Below are positions 39,801 through 52,400 of a stretch of DNA of 64,000 bases, piece after piece. This DNA is from Baylisascaris procyonis (taxonomy: Eukaryota; Nematoda; Chromadorea; Rhabditida; Ascarididae): positions 5,802,501 through 5,866,500 of the forward strand of contig JAZARR010000153.1 of the NCBI GenBank assembly GCA_037389465.1, written 5' to 3'. The notes under the pieces were generated by a model that ran no database searches, was not told where the DNA came from, and saw nothing but the letters and a program-made list of their open reading frames with translations. The position numbers and the translations under genes are program-made. The first letter of the stretch is position 1. Each line of letters opens with the position of its first letter.

Positions 39801-40184
39801 ACTTTCTTCATTCTATTCCTCGTTTTTTGCGTTTCCAGGTCCTCTTTTCTACCTCTATCTGTCTCCTTATTAAGCTGCCCTTTACATTGTTCTGTTTCAC
39901 TAACATTACAACTTCTTATCATTTGACTAACAAGGTTATGCGTATCGTTCTGATGATGGCCCGCGCATAACTCAGGTGCACACGTAAACGAATAAGGGCC
40001 GAAACGTGTACACCTTTCAAGTCTTTGTTCTTTTCTCAGGATATCTTTTTTACAAATTCGACCGATTTCACTACTTTCTGGTTCATTTATTTTATTTCAT
40101 TTTGCATTTACAGTTTTATATAATCTCATCTTTTTAATTTATGGTGCATTCATGGTTTCAAATAATTAAATAATTTTAAATAAT
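24878..40184. other. 15 kb AT-rich non-coding region
   Basis: No gene I can support. It contains many A and T homopolymers, short TAAA-type tracts (33945-34030), scattered CRE palindromes (31207, 36789) and a few isolated open pieces. Examples are an ATG frame of 34 codons at about 37914-38018 with GC-rich third positions, a 71-codon minus ORF at 36797-36582, and a plus-strand GTAAGT donor near 36606. These pieces could not be linked into genes. Confidence 0.4.
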
Positions 40185-40664
40185 TTAATAAGCCCGAGAG
40201 TTGAAACTAAACAGCAGACAACGCATATTCATATATGAGCATAGTAAGAGAGGTCGGGAATTTCTTGCGAGGCTGAAGTATTGGTTGCATTTCTCTTGCA
40301 AGTTAATGAGGATAGTTGATTTGCTCTGTGGGTGAAAATACAAAAAGCGCGAATTGTGCTCTTCGCTTAGATCGATTTTTGCGCTTTCATTTTGAAGCAA
40401 GAAAAAACACTTCATTATCTAAACCATTGCACCTTCTATTTTGAAAATACATATGCGTTGGCATTTCAACAAGCCATAAAGAAGCAGCACTTTACGTGTA
40501 ATGTGTTGCAACGTGCAATGCAAATATAAGCCATCAATTGCGCCGTTATCATTGTGCCTACTCGCATAAGCAAAAAACAATTCACAAATTATATGAGAAT
40601 CGCTCTCGAAATATGAGTTCTCTTTTTTTGAAACAAACAAAACAAATAATTCCAATTTTTGCAT
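40185..40664 (-). pseudogene. Minus-strand frame of about 160 codons broken by a single TAG
   Basis: An ATG frame of 81 codons starts at 40664 and stops at a TAG (40421-40419). Two codons later the same frame starts again with ATG (40415) and runs 76 more codons to a stop at 40185. At this base composition about a dozen stops would be expected over 160 codons. The product is not low-complexity (for example SRHNDNGAIDGLYLH before the stop and NESAKIDLSEEHNSRF after it). It may be a decayed coding sequence, two exons around an unseen short intron, or a chance frame on a T-rich strand. No family recognised. Confidence 0.3.
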
Positions 40665-42091
40665 TTTATCTTATTTAAAGCAATAAAAAAATCAACGATA
40701 AATATACTCATGTTACAGACGCTTTTATTTTTGTTGACGTAATTTTCTGCTAATAAATAATTAAATGAAGCGATAGTGGAAATTCGAATTCACCGCTTAT
40801 TATTTCTGAAAAAAAGAATTTTTAATTTGAAGGAAAAATTTCAGCATACATATTAATGAACGTTTTTCAATCCAAAATTTGCAACCGAAATAAATGCTGC
40901 GAACATTTCTGCATATTAAAATTTTTTTTTTTTCAAATATTGACGTATATCTTATGTTCTTTTTTCTAGCATAAATTATTTGAAAGTAAAACAGCTTATT
41001 AAGTGGATTATTACAACTTAACTCTTATCAGTTGCATATTTTTTAAAGCGATTTGTGAATAATCCTTTTTTACTAACATTTTTTTTTTGCATATTTGCGA
41101 TGTCTCTTATACATTCAATTGCGCATTTTTAAGAAACACTCTAATATTAAATTCTGCTCTCACCTAACAATTAAAATAAAGATCATTATAAATGATAGTG
41201 GAAGAAAATAGACTATGAAGAGTTGAAAGAGTAATGTAGCAATAGTAAAGTAAAAGAGGATAATATAGAGCAGCAGTAAATTAAAGTCCGTATCTATACT
41301 CTATTGAAAGCCAATCAAAAAAAATTCGAATTTTTCCGAACTGATTTGCATATATAATTCAAATTTATTCAATGTGTTATCTAGTAGTAGTCGAACAAAT
41401 GAATATCTGATAAATGCATTTTGCGATCCAATTTAGAAGATAATCGATAAAGAAGATAATCTTTTTTTATAATATCCTTGCAATTTTAGTTCACCTTACA
41501 TCGATAACTCATTAATGCAATAATAGTTGCACGTCAATCTAATCCTTAAGCCTAAAAATATTCTATTTGTGTCATCCATCATTTTGAAGGATATTTGAGT
41601 AATGAGATAAAAGTGCAATATTCACGACGAATTTGCGATGAAAATTGTTGAATATTGTTGACATTTCAACTTTAAATTATGGTAATTTAAATTTTAAACT
41701 TTTATTCCAATAGGTGATTATTTTATTATAATTCTCAATCGCATTTGAAGTCGATTTAATACCTTAGGGCATAAGGTGTGTTATTCTCTTAGAATTAACG
41801 TGCAAGTGATACTAGTCCAGTTCGATAGATCCCATATAAAATATATAGTGAAATCCAAAAGTGATATTATTTAAGATATAAAAGCTTTTAAATTTCTTTA
41901 ATTAAACAATAACTTTCTCTATGAAGAAAAATAAAAAGAAAAAAGTGCTGAAAATAATATGTGGTATAAAACAAAGTGCTGAAAACAATATGGGAATGTT
42001 AGTAATGCGTATTACGGAAAAGAGCAATTGATAAGAAGCAAAAAGGCTCTTTTCAGTCATTCAGCTCCTTAGTTCTTTTCACATCTCCTCT

Positions 42092-42577
42092 TTATGTTTG
42101 TATTGTGCTTTTTTTTTGAATGAAAAACCTATCAACGAATTTCAGAAAAAATTTATATTTTCTTTCAAAACTTTCTTCAATAGGTGAGTATTGTTGTAAT
42201 ATTGCAAATAAAAAATTGATTTTTTTCTCTAATAGATAAAATTTGACTACTCCAATAGAGTTGTTCGATAGATAAAAAGCAAATCGCATCCGACAAAAAA
42301 TGAGCTCCATTAGTGATTAATTTTCAATACGAAAAAAATTTTTCGTTTCTTCAGTTGCCGTTAGTTGGCGATGATTTCCAGGAGAGGTGGGAGAGGGGAA
42401 ATGGATGGTTGTATGTAATGCCGTCTTTTTTAAACGATGACAGTTGAGAAAAGTTGATTGCTTACTAAAAAAACCCCTATAATCTTCTTCTATGCTTTTA
42501 TCGGGTTTAATATGTACTTCTTTCCTACCACTTATCAACTTTTTTAATCGCAATATCTTCATAAACGAAAATCTCAA
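42092..42577 (-). pseudogene. Second minus-strand frame of about 160 codons broken by one TAA
   Basis: A frame of 86 codons from ATG at 42577 ends in a TAA at 42319-42317. The same frame continues three codons later from ATG at 42310 for 72 residues to a stop at 42092. The first half has clear protein character (HIKPDKSIEEDYRGFF; PSPTSPGNHRQLTATEE). It is the same situation as the broken frame at 40.2-40.7 kb and on the same strand. No family recognised. Confidence 0.3.
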
Positions 42578-44039
42578 AAGTCGACTTATGTATTTTTATG
42601 CAACTAGAATAATGCAGCAACGATGTAATAGTTGCAATAAATGATGGAAAATGAAATGACGTTTAATCAAGCTTGAGAGCTAGTTAATGTTTACTAATAA
42701 TGTTTTACATTCCAACGATGCCATTGGGATTACCTATTGCATTCCAACAATATTGCTGGAAAACTTTCTTCATATGCCTAATAATGCGAAAGTTGAAAAA
42801 AACGTTCATGTATGCCTAACATTTTTCAATATTCATTAAATTTAATATTGGAGAATGAAAGAAGTGGGGGTGGGAATTGGGTTTCGCAAAGATGGCCATC
42901 TAAAAGAAACACGATTATATTAGAAACGGCAATGCTCTACTAATATCCACGGAAGCAATTATTGATTTGCATACAAGCGTATAAATAAATGGGTTGTACG
43001 TTTCGATGCCGTTATCTTTTTTCTAATAAGTGCTAAATTTTGCTGGTAAAGGAAGTGTAAAAAATAAAACGATATTTTTGAATGAACGGTAAGAATATGA
43101 CACATAGCATCGCGTTTTGAATACTCATATAGCATACAATGAAATAGTGAAGAAAGCTCTAGAATTAGCTCATTCAATGATTTTCCCTTGCTAACATTTT
43201 TTTTTCTGCAGAAATTTTCCTCGAATTCGTCAGCAAGTTTTTTTTTGCATTAAAAAATGCAAATATCCGAAGTGAAAACACAAAACTACTTTGTTTCAAA
43301 GCTTTTTTTTTCTTTTTTTTGTTAGAGATTTGTTTTACGTATTTTTTCAAATTACGACGGTGAAAAGTTGAATACATTCTTCGCAATTTTGATTCATTTG
43401 ATCTTTTTTTTTTCAGAGTAAATAGCAGCGATAAAACCTGAATTTAATTTTCCCAATAAATTTCTTTTTTAATCAGAGCGATTATGAGACCAGTTTCTCT
43501 TCATACTGGAATTTTTATGTTAGCACATTTTTTCCATATTTTTATTCAAATGAAATGAACTTTTTTTTAAATTTCGTATATTTATTCAAATAAGATGAAT
43601 TTCTCTTCCTTTGAATTTTTTAAACAATCATTACAAAATTTCTATTTGCGATGAGCAGTCTATATAATTGTAGATATGCATATTCCGCTCGTTATTTTTC
43701 ACGTATGCTTTTGAAAAGTTCAAGCTGACGTAATATAACGAAGAGCTGATCTCTAGTTCAGGTTTTTCGTTCTTATCCTTACAATGCTGAGTCAGAATTT
43801 ACTGCAAAATATCTTTGACAAATGAATAATTAATGCTCCTGTCAATTAAATCTTACGATAAAGTTTTAGCTTATCACATATTGCGAAAGACTTCAATATC
43901 TCAAAGCATTTATAAACGACTCCGGAGTCTCACTCCTGTTTGAATTCATAGTCCTACTCATCGTAGGGTCTTAGTCGAAGTTTTTTTCGACAGTAGATGA
44001 TCGACTAATTGAAATTGAATTACGTATATAAACTAATTT

Positions 44040-44349
44040 CTAAAGGAATCTAACTCTGGATTGGCCTCTAACCAGTAATGATGTTATCTCACTATTTATG
44101 CCATGCGTTAGAATCAAACGTTTGCAATACGTTATCAATTTTACGCATATCAAGTATAGTTTGATGACGTCTTTCATAACGTTGACGTATTCATAAGAAT
44201 TCATATTGAGCATTTTTTTTAGGAATCGCACACGTTGTACTTCCGGTATGCGTTTGTGATACGACCACTCACTCAATCTGTCAATAATCTTTCGAAGGTG
44301 AGTTGATTCGAATTTTCTCTTCAGATTATATTTAGCAGATTTGCTTTTC
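44040..44349 (-). CDS. Unidentified minus-strand exon of 102 codons
   Basis: Open from a splice acceptor (CTTGATTCAG on the minus strand, ending at 44350) to a TAG at 44040. It is rich in Lys, Arg and Glu with a regular helical look (LRKIIDRLSEWSYHKRIPEV; MKDVIKLYLICVKLITYCKR). It would be a terminal exon; the upstream exon was not found. The acceptor lies inside a 32-base tandem repeat. On the plus strand the interval 44223-44297 also has a perfect exon outline (TTTTTTTTAG to GTGAGT, phase 0), so strand is not certain. Confidence 0.35.
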
Positions 44350-44438
44350 CTGAATCAAGGCTAGACGGATTTTCATTTCCCTGAATCAAGGCTGGATGGA
44401 TTTTCATTTCCCTTAATCAAGACCTATGTGGATTTTCA
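44346..44438. repeat. About 32-base tandem repeat, three copies
   Basis: Units read CCTGAATCAAGGCTAGACGG then ATTTTCATTT, with increasing divergence in the third copy. On the minus strand each unit carries CTTGATT(C/A)AG followed by GGAAA, that is, a repeated potential splice acceptor. Confidence 0.85.
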
Positions 44439-44439
44439 A

Positions 44440-45380
44440 TGAATCACCTAGTTCAACTATATGTGATCCTTTACTAAGCTTGTTGATTAGCACAGTGCTA
44501 AGCAACAATAATCGAAATATTGCGTTATCGATGTATGTACTATCCGCTTTCAAATTGAATGAATTGCTCGTCTTATATTTCAATTTATGTCGATCAATAG
44601 GTAATGTAAAAGTCGAAGAAATTTATAGTCATAAAGCATTTTTATTAGCGATTATAAACGAACATATCAAGGAAATATACTCAATAAATGATGTATCAAG
44701 GAAATTAATATAGGTAACAAAATTTCGAAAAGAAAAACCAGATCGTTTTTAACGAGATGACTATAGATATGACACAGATTTAAACGGATATTTATAACGC
44801 TTAATATAATTGTTATACATGGTGAATCACCAATAGATCTTTTTAAATACAATTATATTCTAAATTTATTAATTTCGAATATATGAATATCAAATATTAT
44901 ATTGATCCGATGTGGGCTTTAGCACAAGTGACGCTTGATTTTATTAAAGGAAATTGTAAGGAAAAATTAAAAAGTTAGTAAAAAGATCAGATAATATAAG
45001 AAATGAGGTATGTGCCATAAGATTTTCGCGTGATATGTAGACTAAACTAGTCGACTATATAAACAGTTGAAAGAACAAAAAGAACGTCTAATAATGTGAT
45101 TTACAAAATGATAACCTCTTATGCAAACGATTATTGAAGAATTGATTTTGCAACATTCTAGTGCATCCAAAAATTTGCATATTGTAAATGATGTTACTTT
45201 CAAGCTTTTATAAATGAACAAGAGAGCTAATCGTCATGAATGGGTTGGGTTTTATGGAGCAGTCTACTATCAGTTGAGCACATCACACTTCTTAGCCACT
45301 GTTTTCTTAGCTCGAATTTTAGATCGATCGGCACATATGGGAAAGTATGATTATAATCAATATTTGTGATTTTGTCATGA
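44440..45380. other. AT-rich stretch without a supported gene
   Basis: Open frames here are short and of AT-driven composition. Nothing recognised. Confidence 0.35.
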
Positions 45381-45387
45381 GCATAAT

Positions 45388-45431
45388 CAGCATGACGTCA
45401 TTACCAGCATGACGTCATTGCCGACATGACG
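45388..45431. repeat. 17-base tandem repeat carrying two CRE palindromes
   Basis: The unit CAGCATGACGTCATTAC recurs with a diverged third copy. Two copies each contain ATGACGTCAT (45392-45401 and 45409-45418), the full consensus CREB/ATF site, spaced 17 bases apart. Confidence 0.8.
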
Positions 45432-46359
45432 GAATCGCAGAGAATATTGCAAAAAATGTGCAAAAAAATACAAAAATAGATAAATATGCAGTATGCAAAC
45501 TAAATGAGAACTGATCACTGGTGTACCAGTATTAAATATCAGATTTTTTGAAACAAATTTTTTAACCCGTGGCAATGCAACAGAATATAGGTACTCATAT
45601 CAATTTTGGGTATTATCAATGATTGGAACATTTGCAGAGTAAAGATTCACGTTGGAAACAGAAAAGATGAGTGGAATGTTCCTGTTGAACGAATATGGAT
45701 CCGAGGGCAACTCAACCGACCAAAACCTCAAGCGAACCGCCTCTAATCGATTTCATGTAAATTTATTCAATTCTCTCAACTACCGATTTTGGTAACATTT
45801 CATTGTTTTATGATGCAAATAATGATCGTTGAATTGCTTCAAGTGTTCTGAATGAAGCGGAGGAAACTGGAAGTGAGGATAGAGGAGGGGTGGTGAGGGA
45901 AGAGAAGAGGGGAGGGTAAGCAGGCGGAAGGGGATGGAAGATCATAAAGCATTTATGGCTAGAGGGCAGGAGCATATGCTATCATCAATTCAAACGGCTC
46001 CACATTTCAGATGAATAATTTCAACTAGGCGTATCGATCATGTACACGAAGAAAGTGATTTCTTTCTCGTTATTGGCAATTATAGAGGGCTCTTAAATGA
46101 ATTTATTATTATTTAACTATCATGATTACAGTCGCCGATGGTATTTCTTCGCGCTGCTTATGTTTCTGAAAAGCACTTTTTCATCTGAGAAGTACTGTTT
46201 TTGTATATCTGTATGCTTAGAAAGTATTACTTTTTTGCCGCTGCCACATGTCAGAAAAAGTGCTGTTTAATTAAGGTTGGAGAGAGCCTTGCTTTGTGCA
46301 CAAATCTTTACGAAAATTGAAGATAAAGCCGCGTTAATTATGGTGATTGAAGTCAGTGT

Positions 46360-46361
<2 letters not shown>

Positions 46362-46413
<52 letters not shown>
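46362..46413. repeat. (AT)n microsatellite
   Basis: About 52 bases of pure AT repeat. Confidence 0.97.
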
Positions 46414-46419
<6 letters not shown>

Positions 46420-49400
46420 TCAACTGAAAGCGATACGAAAGCCGTAGTATAAACAATATGTTTTGTAAATGTTAATTGCATAAACGATCAGTGAGTAGAA
46501 ATCCTTTGAGATGACATTTCTCTTTTTCTTTCGTGATATTATTAATTTCAGTTGTCTATCAACTTTTTTCTTACTTGATACAATCTCTCGTCGTGATGTT
46601 TTATTTAATTTTATGCATACTTTTAAAGAAATATCGTTTTTTTTTCAAAATGCCGATGGTTGGACACATTCTCCAAAATTCGGAAGATATCTTCTATTCT
46701 TTGATAATGAAATATTCTTCTATTGACAATGAAACATTCTTTAAAAAAATATTTCAAATAATAATATTACTTTACTCACAAATTACATTAATTAGTTACA
46801 AAACTCTTGCAATAAATAATCGTTACTGCAAATTGTTATGAAATTTAGATGTTTAATCATAAGAACGAAGATAAACGTAAAAATATTTGATGGGCAAATA
46901 TATTTGAAAAATATTTAATCCACAAATACTTGTGCTTTTTTTCGTCATCAATAAGCCTAGCACGATTTTTCGTTGAATCAAATGTGGATTTGAGGCTAGC
47001 CAAAAAAAAAAAGTTCATTACAAATAGAATGTCAAAATGGCTATGCAACGCATTCACCATAATCTAATTTTTTAATCGAATAGAATTAAATTTTCTCATC
47101 CATATAGTTGTTAATTACCTGAAATAATACGACAAGCTCCTAAGGGATTCGTTGAAAGCTAAAATTTTAATTACGAAATGCTCTTTGAATTATCGAACTT
47201 TTATTTGAAACATAGGAGGATTTTTCAAGAATTAAAAAAAGTATATGAGATGATTAGAAAGTCCATATTACCGGATCGTTATCTGAAAAATAATTGCGAA
47301 TTTGGTTCTACCCACTGGAATGTATCTTCAAAAGAAGTTTCATGTTTCGATGTTATCCTTATCCATCCTGACCGCTACTCTTATCTTAACGCTATTACAC
47401 TAAAACGCATCATGTCCATTCCCCATCCCACTCCGTTTCCTCCATTCCCATAGGTCTTTCCCTCTCAAAAATGTTTCCCATTTCGCCTTTCATATTCTGC
47501 ACTTCCAGTGATGACATAAGGGAATCGCAGATTAATGCTCAATTTTTTTTTTTTTTGTATTATACTATAAAACCTATATTGTTTAATGAAATTTTTGTGC
47601 CATCGCTGAGTAATTTAAGTACTTCAATATACGCAATTAATCATATCTATTGGTTCTAACTCATTTTCTCACAGATCACAGATCTAATTACTTCATTCTT
47701 TGTCCTATCTCTCTCTCCCTCCCCTCCCCAAGTCGCACCTATTTTTCATTGCACAATTAAGGGTGTTGCTTTTTCCGCCTCTTTATTTAATCTTATTGTT
47801 ATACTGTCGCCAATAAGGTTGCAAATTCTTAGAATTTTCGATAAGCACTGGATGTATTATATAACGTGTCTTACAATATTTCATGTCTATTTGATCTATC
47901 AGGCTTTGATGCATTTCTATCTATTCGTCTATTTTTTGTTTTTAAATTCTGTGATTTATCTCGATATCTGCTCTGAAAAGAGACCAAAGAAGATGCTTAA
48001 AATAAGCCTTAAATCCTCTTTAATGTTCTTCGAATTCTATATATAGCGCTGAGAACTGAAGAAAACTCTCCGCTCTTCTTTCTCTTTTCACAGAGCATTT
48101 TTTAGTAATTTTGATAAGAAATTAATCTTTAGTTGTATTTCCGGCAAGAAATTAAATTTTTGTTGATACTTCTGCTAAGAAATTATTTTTTTAAAGTCAC
48201 ATTTGCAATGATGCAAGATGATGCGGATTAATTAGTGGATTGATTGCATTATTTTCTGAAGCATCTTCCGGTTGAGCGTTTCTTTTAGTGGGATTCCTTT
48301 GTTCGCCTCTTAGCGGACTTTCGTCTGCGAAAGTCGTCCGTCACAAAATTAGCTAGAAAATGTGATGTATGTATGTATGGAGTCTACGATCGAGGCATCG
48401 TTGCTATTGATGGCGTTATTTCTCTAACGTATGCATTCTGTTGCCTCATTCGCATAGGGGGGCAACGTTTCGCTATCCAACAGAGTGTCTGCTTTGGGCT
48501 AGGCTAGCATATGCAGACAAGCTTCATCACTAAGCATGAAATTCGATAACGCTTGCTAACTCTTTCATCCTCTCCAGTGCATTTCGATGTGCATGCACAT
48601 TTATTCTTATTCTTTTCTTTTAAAATATTTAACTGAAATATTCGACGTTTCATTCTTTTTTTCTAATTCTTTATTTGAATTTAATTTACTAAATAAAAGT
48701 ACTTGAATTTTGCAAAATTTTGGCCTACTTTATGAACTTAGAATGTCGCCAAATTTCACGGATTTAGATGGGATATAGGAAAAAATTTTCATCGCTTTTT
48801 TTCAGTATGCAATTTATTAAATATATACGTCGAAAAAATCAGGGCAGTCGAGCAATATCGGTCGCTGCAATTTATTTTCGCTTTGATATGAGATCAACAG
48901 CTTCATTGCATTTTTCGTCGGTATATTGTGTTCCCATAGCCAGTGTAAATTAGCTAGATAACGTAACCTCCACACTCACACCCTCACTCCTCCGCATCCT
49001 CACCTATCCTCACCCCTCCCCTCTCTCTGCCCAACCCCCTCCCGTCACGCATTACTAATGAACTGATTTACTCATTCTGTCGCTTTTTTTACTGAAAATT
49101 TCTATGCGACATGATGTATTTCATTGCAGAACTAAGGAAAACTGCAGAAATTTCGATAACATCCGGATGTTCAGAATAGAAGAATTAATACATATTTAAA
49201 TGCCGCGAGATTCCAGATGTTATTTTAATTTAACAACTTGCAACTTGGAAGTTCAATTTTGATCAAATATTGCTGAAGAGCAATCATGAAGAGAGTCACT
49301 CTTTCCTTTGAACTTTTTTTAATATTTAAGTTTAATGTATGCCTATGTATTTGCTAGCACTTAAATACTACATGTGAATATATATGCGTATCCATTTTAT

Positions 49401-52400
49401 TTGGCGTTTATCATCATTGCGGATGAATTCATGATTGCTTATATTTGCTATGGGCTTCGCCTCAGGTATGAGATCCACAACATAAGCTTACCCTGCAGCC
49501 CGACACCGACAGCATAGGCTTCGCCGATGGCGATGAGCCTCCACTTTTTGTATTCAAGAATTAACGATGCAATTGGATCAATGTGCTAAGTCGTATTTAT
49601 GTTCCCTCCCCCTCCACTCCCCCTCCCCCTCCCCGCACCTATTTCCTCCCTTTTTATGTTCAACGTTTACGCTGATCAGTGTTAATTTTTTATTTTCCTC
49701 CATAGAACCAATTGCTATTTGTAGCAGAAATACTATATGCTACTCTCTCAGGAATTATTGGCACTAATCATCCATAAAGACTCACTTGGCTAAATGGCTA
49801 AAAACAGCTCGATCGGTTAAATGCTAATGCAATATATAGATAAGCGAGTTGATTGGGCATCGATGATAATGATTATTATTCAAATATTTCAATCGTTTTT
49901 AGAATGTTCAAATATTTCAACGTTACAGGTGCTTTCTATTTTAGCCTGTCCATCCATATTTCTTCCATCTTTTTTTCTTCAAACATCATTTATTTGACAA
50001 GCATCTACTGAATAGCCTGCATTACTCGACTTCCCACCTGACATTTACAAGTCAAAATATCCTAATATTCTTACTTCTTTCGCATTTTTTTGCAAGTTTT
50101 ATTATAGTTATAAAATCTCGGAGAGAAAAATTTGAACAGAAAAACCTTATTTTTTCACAATAAATTTCATATAAAACAAGAAAAATAAGAAAAAAATTGG
50201 TAAAATTGAATGTTTCAATCATATATTGAATACTGGCAATTATCTTCTAATGCAATCGAATTTTTTTTTTCCTAAATGAATGGGAATTGCTGCGGGATAC
50301 GCGAGTTGCCCAATTTGCAATTTTTTTTTCGAATTCCTCTAAATGTTGAATGCGTATTCGTTTTCTCCATTCATTTTATTTCTAAGCATTTCTAACTAAG
50401 CGAATCCATTTTAACGTATAATTTGTTTCTTTTCGATCTCGATTTTCAACTTCCAAAAGTATTTTCTGTCTCTTTTTTCGTCATTTCACACTATTTTTTT
50501 AATGAAAAATCTTCTGTTAACGAATTTTTAGTATTTATTTTCAAAAATCATTCGTTGGCCATTTTTTCAATTTCATTAAACAATATTTTTTCGTACAAAG
50601 TAGCCATTAATAACTGTGAATTTTTGCAAATTTTTGCAAACATTCATACTTTCACTCATTTATATTGGATTCGAATTTTCCATTTAGGTATACTTATTTT
50701 CAAAATTTTTTTCATGAATTCTTAATTAATATGAGTACATCTCATAAGCTAATTATATTTATGCGTCAATCGATACGAAATTGCATTTATATACCAATGA
50801 ATTATTGGCAGTAATTGCTAATTTTATTATTTGTCACATTAATTCATTCAACTTTGCTACATATCATAAAGTTATCAACATTATTAATTCTATAATAAAT
50901 CCTGTGCTTGAAAGATATTTCAAAATTAGTTATTCAAAATTTCTCTATCCTTTTCCCTTTCCTCTTTCTTCTCTATCCTCAAACCCCCTTTTCCTTCCTT
51001 TTCTTTTTCCTGTTTCACCACTACTAACATTCTAAATGAGTGGATATTGTTTTATGGGAACTTTTGTTCTAAAATTACTATTGGTAGTAAGAAAATACCA
51101 TTTCATTTCTTTATTCTTTATAAAATTATTGAGAGAAGGTTCTTGAGCTTATTTACCTACGACACTGGTTTATCGCTCATATACGGTATGAAAACCTGCT
51201 CATTTCCTAACATTTAATATTATTTCTGAGTTGTTTTTTTTTCTTTGTTTACTGAATTTTCAATCCACTTTTCTCTTCGAAATTGTTTATATTACTTATC
51301 CAACATTTGCCAATATTTTACTTTCTCCTCCCCTTTTCCCCCTTCCCCTCCCTCTCTCTGAAAAAAAAAAAATATTTCATCGTTGAGAACAGCACTGATA
51401 AATTCCTAGAAATGAAAAATCAATATTTTCAAGTGTCTAATTTTTCTATTGATCGATATTCGAGCAATATTAAAATCTAGTTGATGCTTTGCGAGAGAAT
51501 GATTCATATATCATTATGCATTTTGTTTCATCACGTAAGAATTCTATTTCTAAAATTGCACTTCAACTAGTACAAGGATGTATTCAATTTAAAATACCAA
51601 CATTTAAACAATTCGACTATCTTCAATCCGCTTCAATGCGAATGACGTCATACGCTTAAAATGTGTTACGTCAATGTGTTAGTCTCTATCTTTATGCATT
51701 TATCTATCAACGACACCGAGAAAATTACCATTAAGGAAATTAATTCACTTGATGTTTTGAGATCGTTTTAAATTTGTTTTAGAAATACTCATATTTAATT
51801 ACTTTGAAATCTAAAAAGTAGTTTTTCGAGTGAGGCTATCATATAGAAAATTTTTGGCTATTTCCGTTATTGGCGGATGCCAAGAAAAGATTTTTTTATT
51901 CAAGAAAATTGGACAGTTTTTTGCTAGAAATTTTTCCGCGGCTTTCTATAGGCAATAGAAATATAAACCCATAGGTAAAAGTTTTATATATTGTAGGGTC
52001 ATAAGAGAACTGTAATCTCCGATGACTTAAAAATTTTTTTTCCAATATTATGTATCAAAAATAAATTTTTTAAGACTTTTTGAGATTAAGCTTAGAATGA
52101 CATTATCGTTGCTTTCAAATAATCGTCTTTTGAAGTTTTTTCTCGCATTAATTGATGACTATCTAATCGAGATGCGAAAGCGAAAGTTCTTATTCGGCCG
52201 GCTAAACACGCTCGAATTTCCCATTTAAATTTCATGAGTTTTTCAATTTTTTCGAGATTTTCAACTTATTTCAAAATTCAAAAAACTGTCAAAATTTTTT
52301 ATTTTTTCCAGTCGCGTTTATAAACCTCACCTATTTTGCGCCAAATTTATTGTGTAGCATGAAAAATTAATCGAATGTTCTAAGCTTGAATATATGGCGA

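Noticed and set aside
46511..46841. Two overlapping Phe/Ile-rich plus-strand ORFs
   Set aside because: Both frames are open at once because the DNA is T-rich; no splice signals or protein-like composition.
50423..51035. Long Phe/Ser/Ile-rich plus-strand ORFs
   Set aside because: Low-complexity products of T- and TTTTC-rich DNA.
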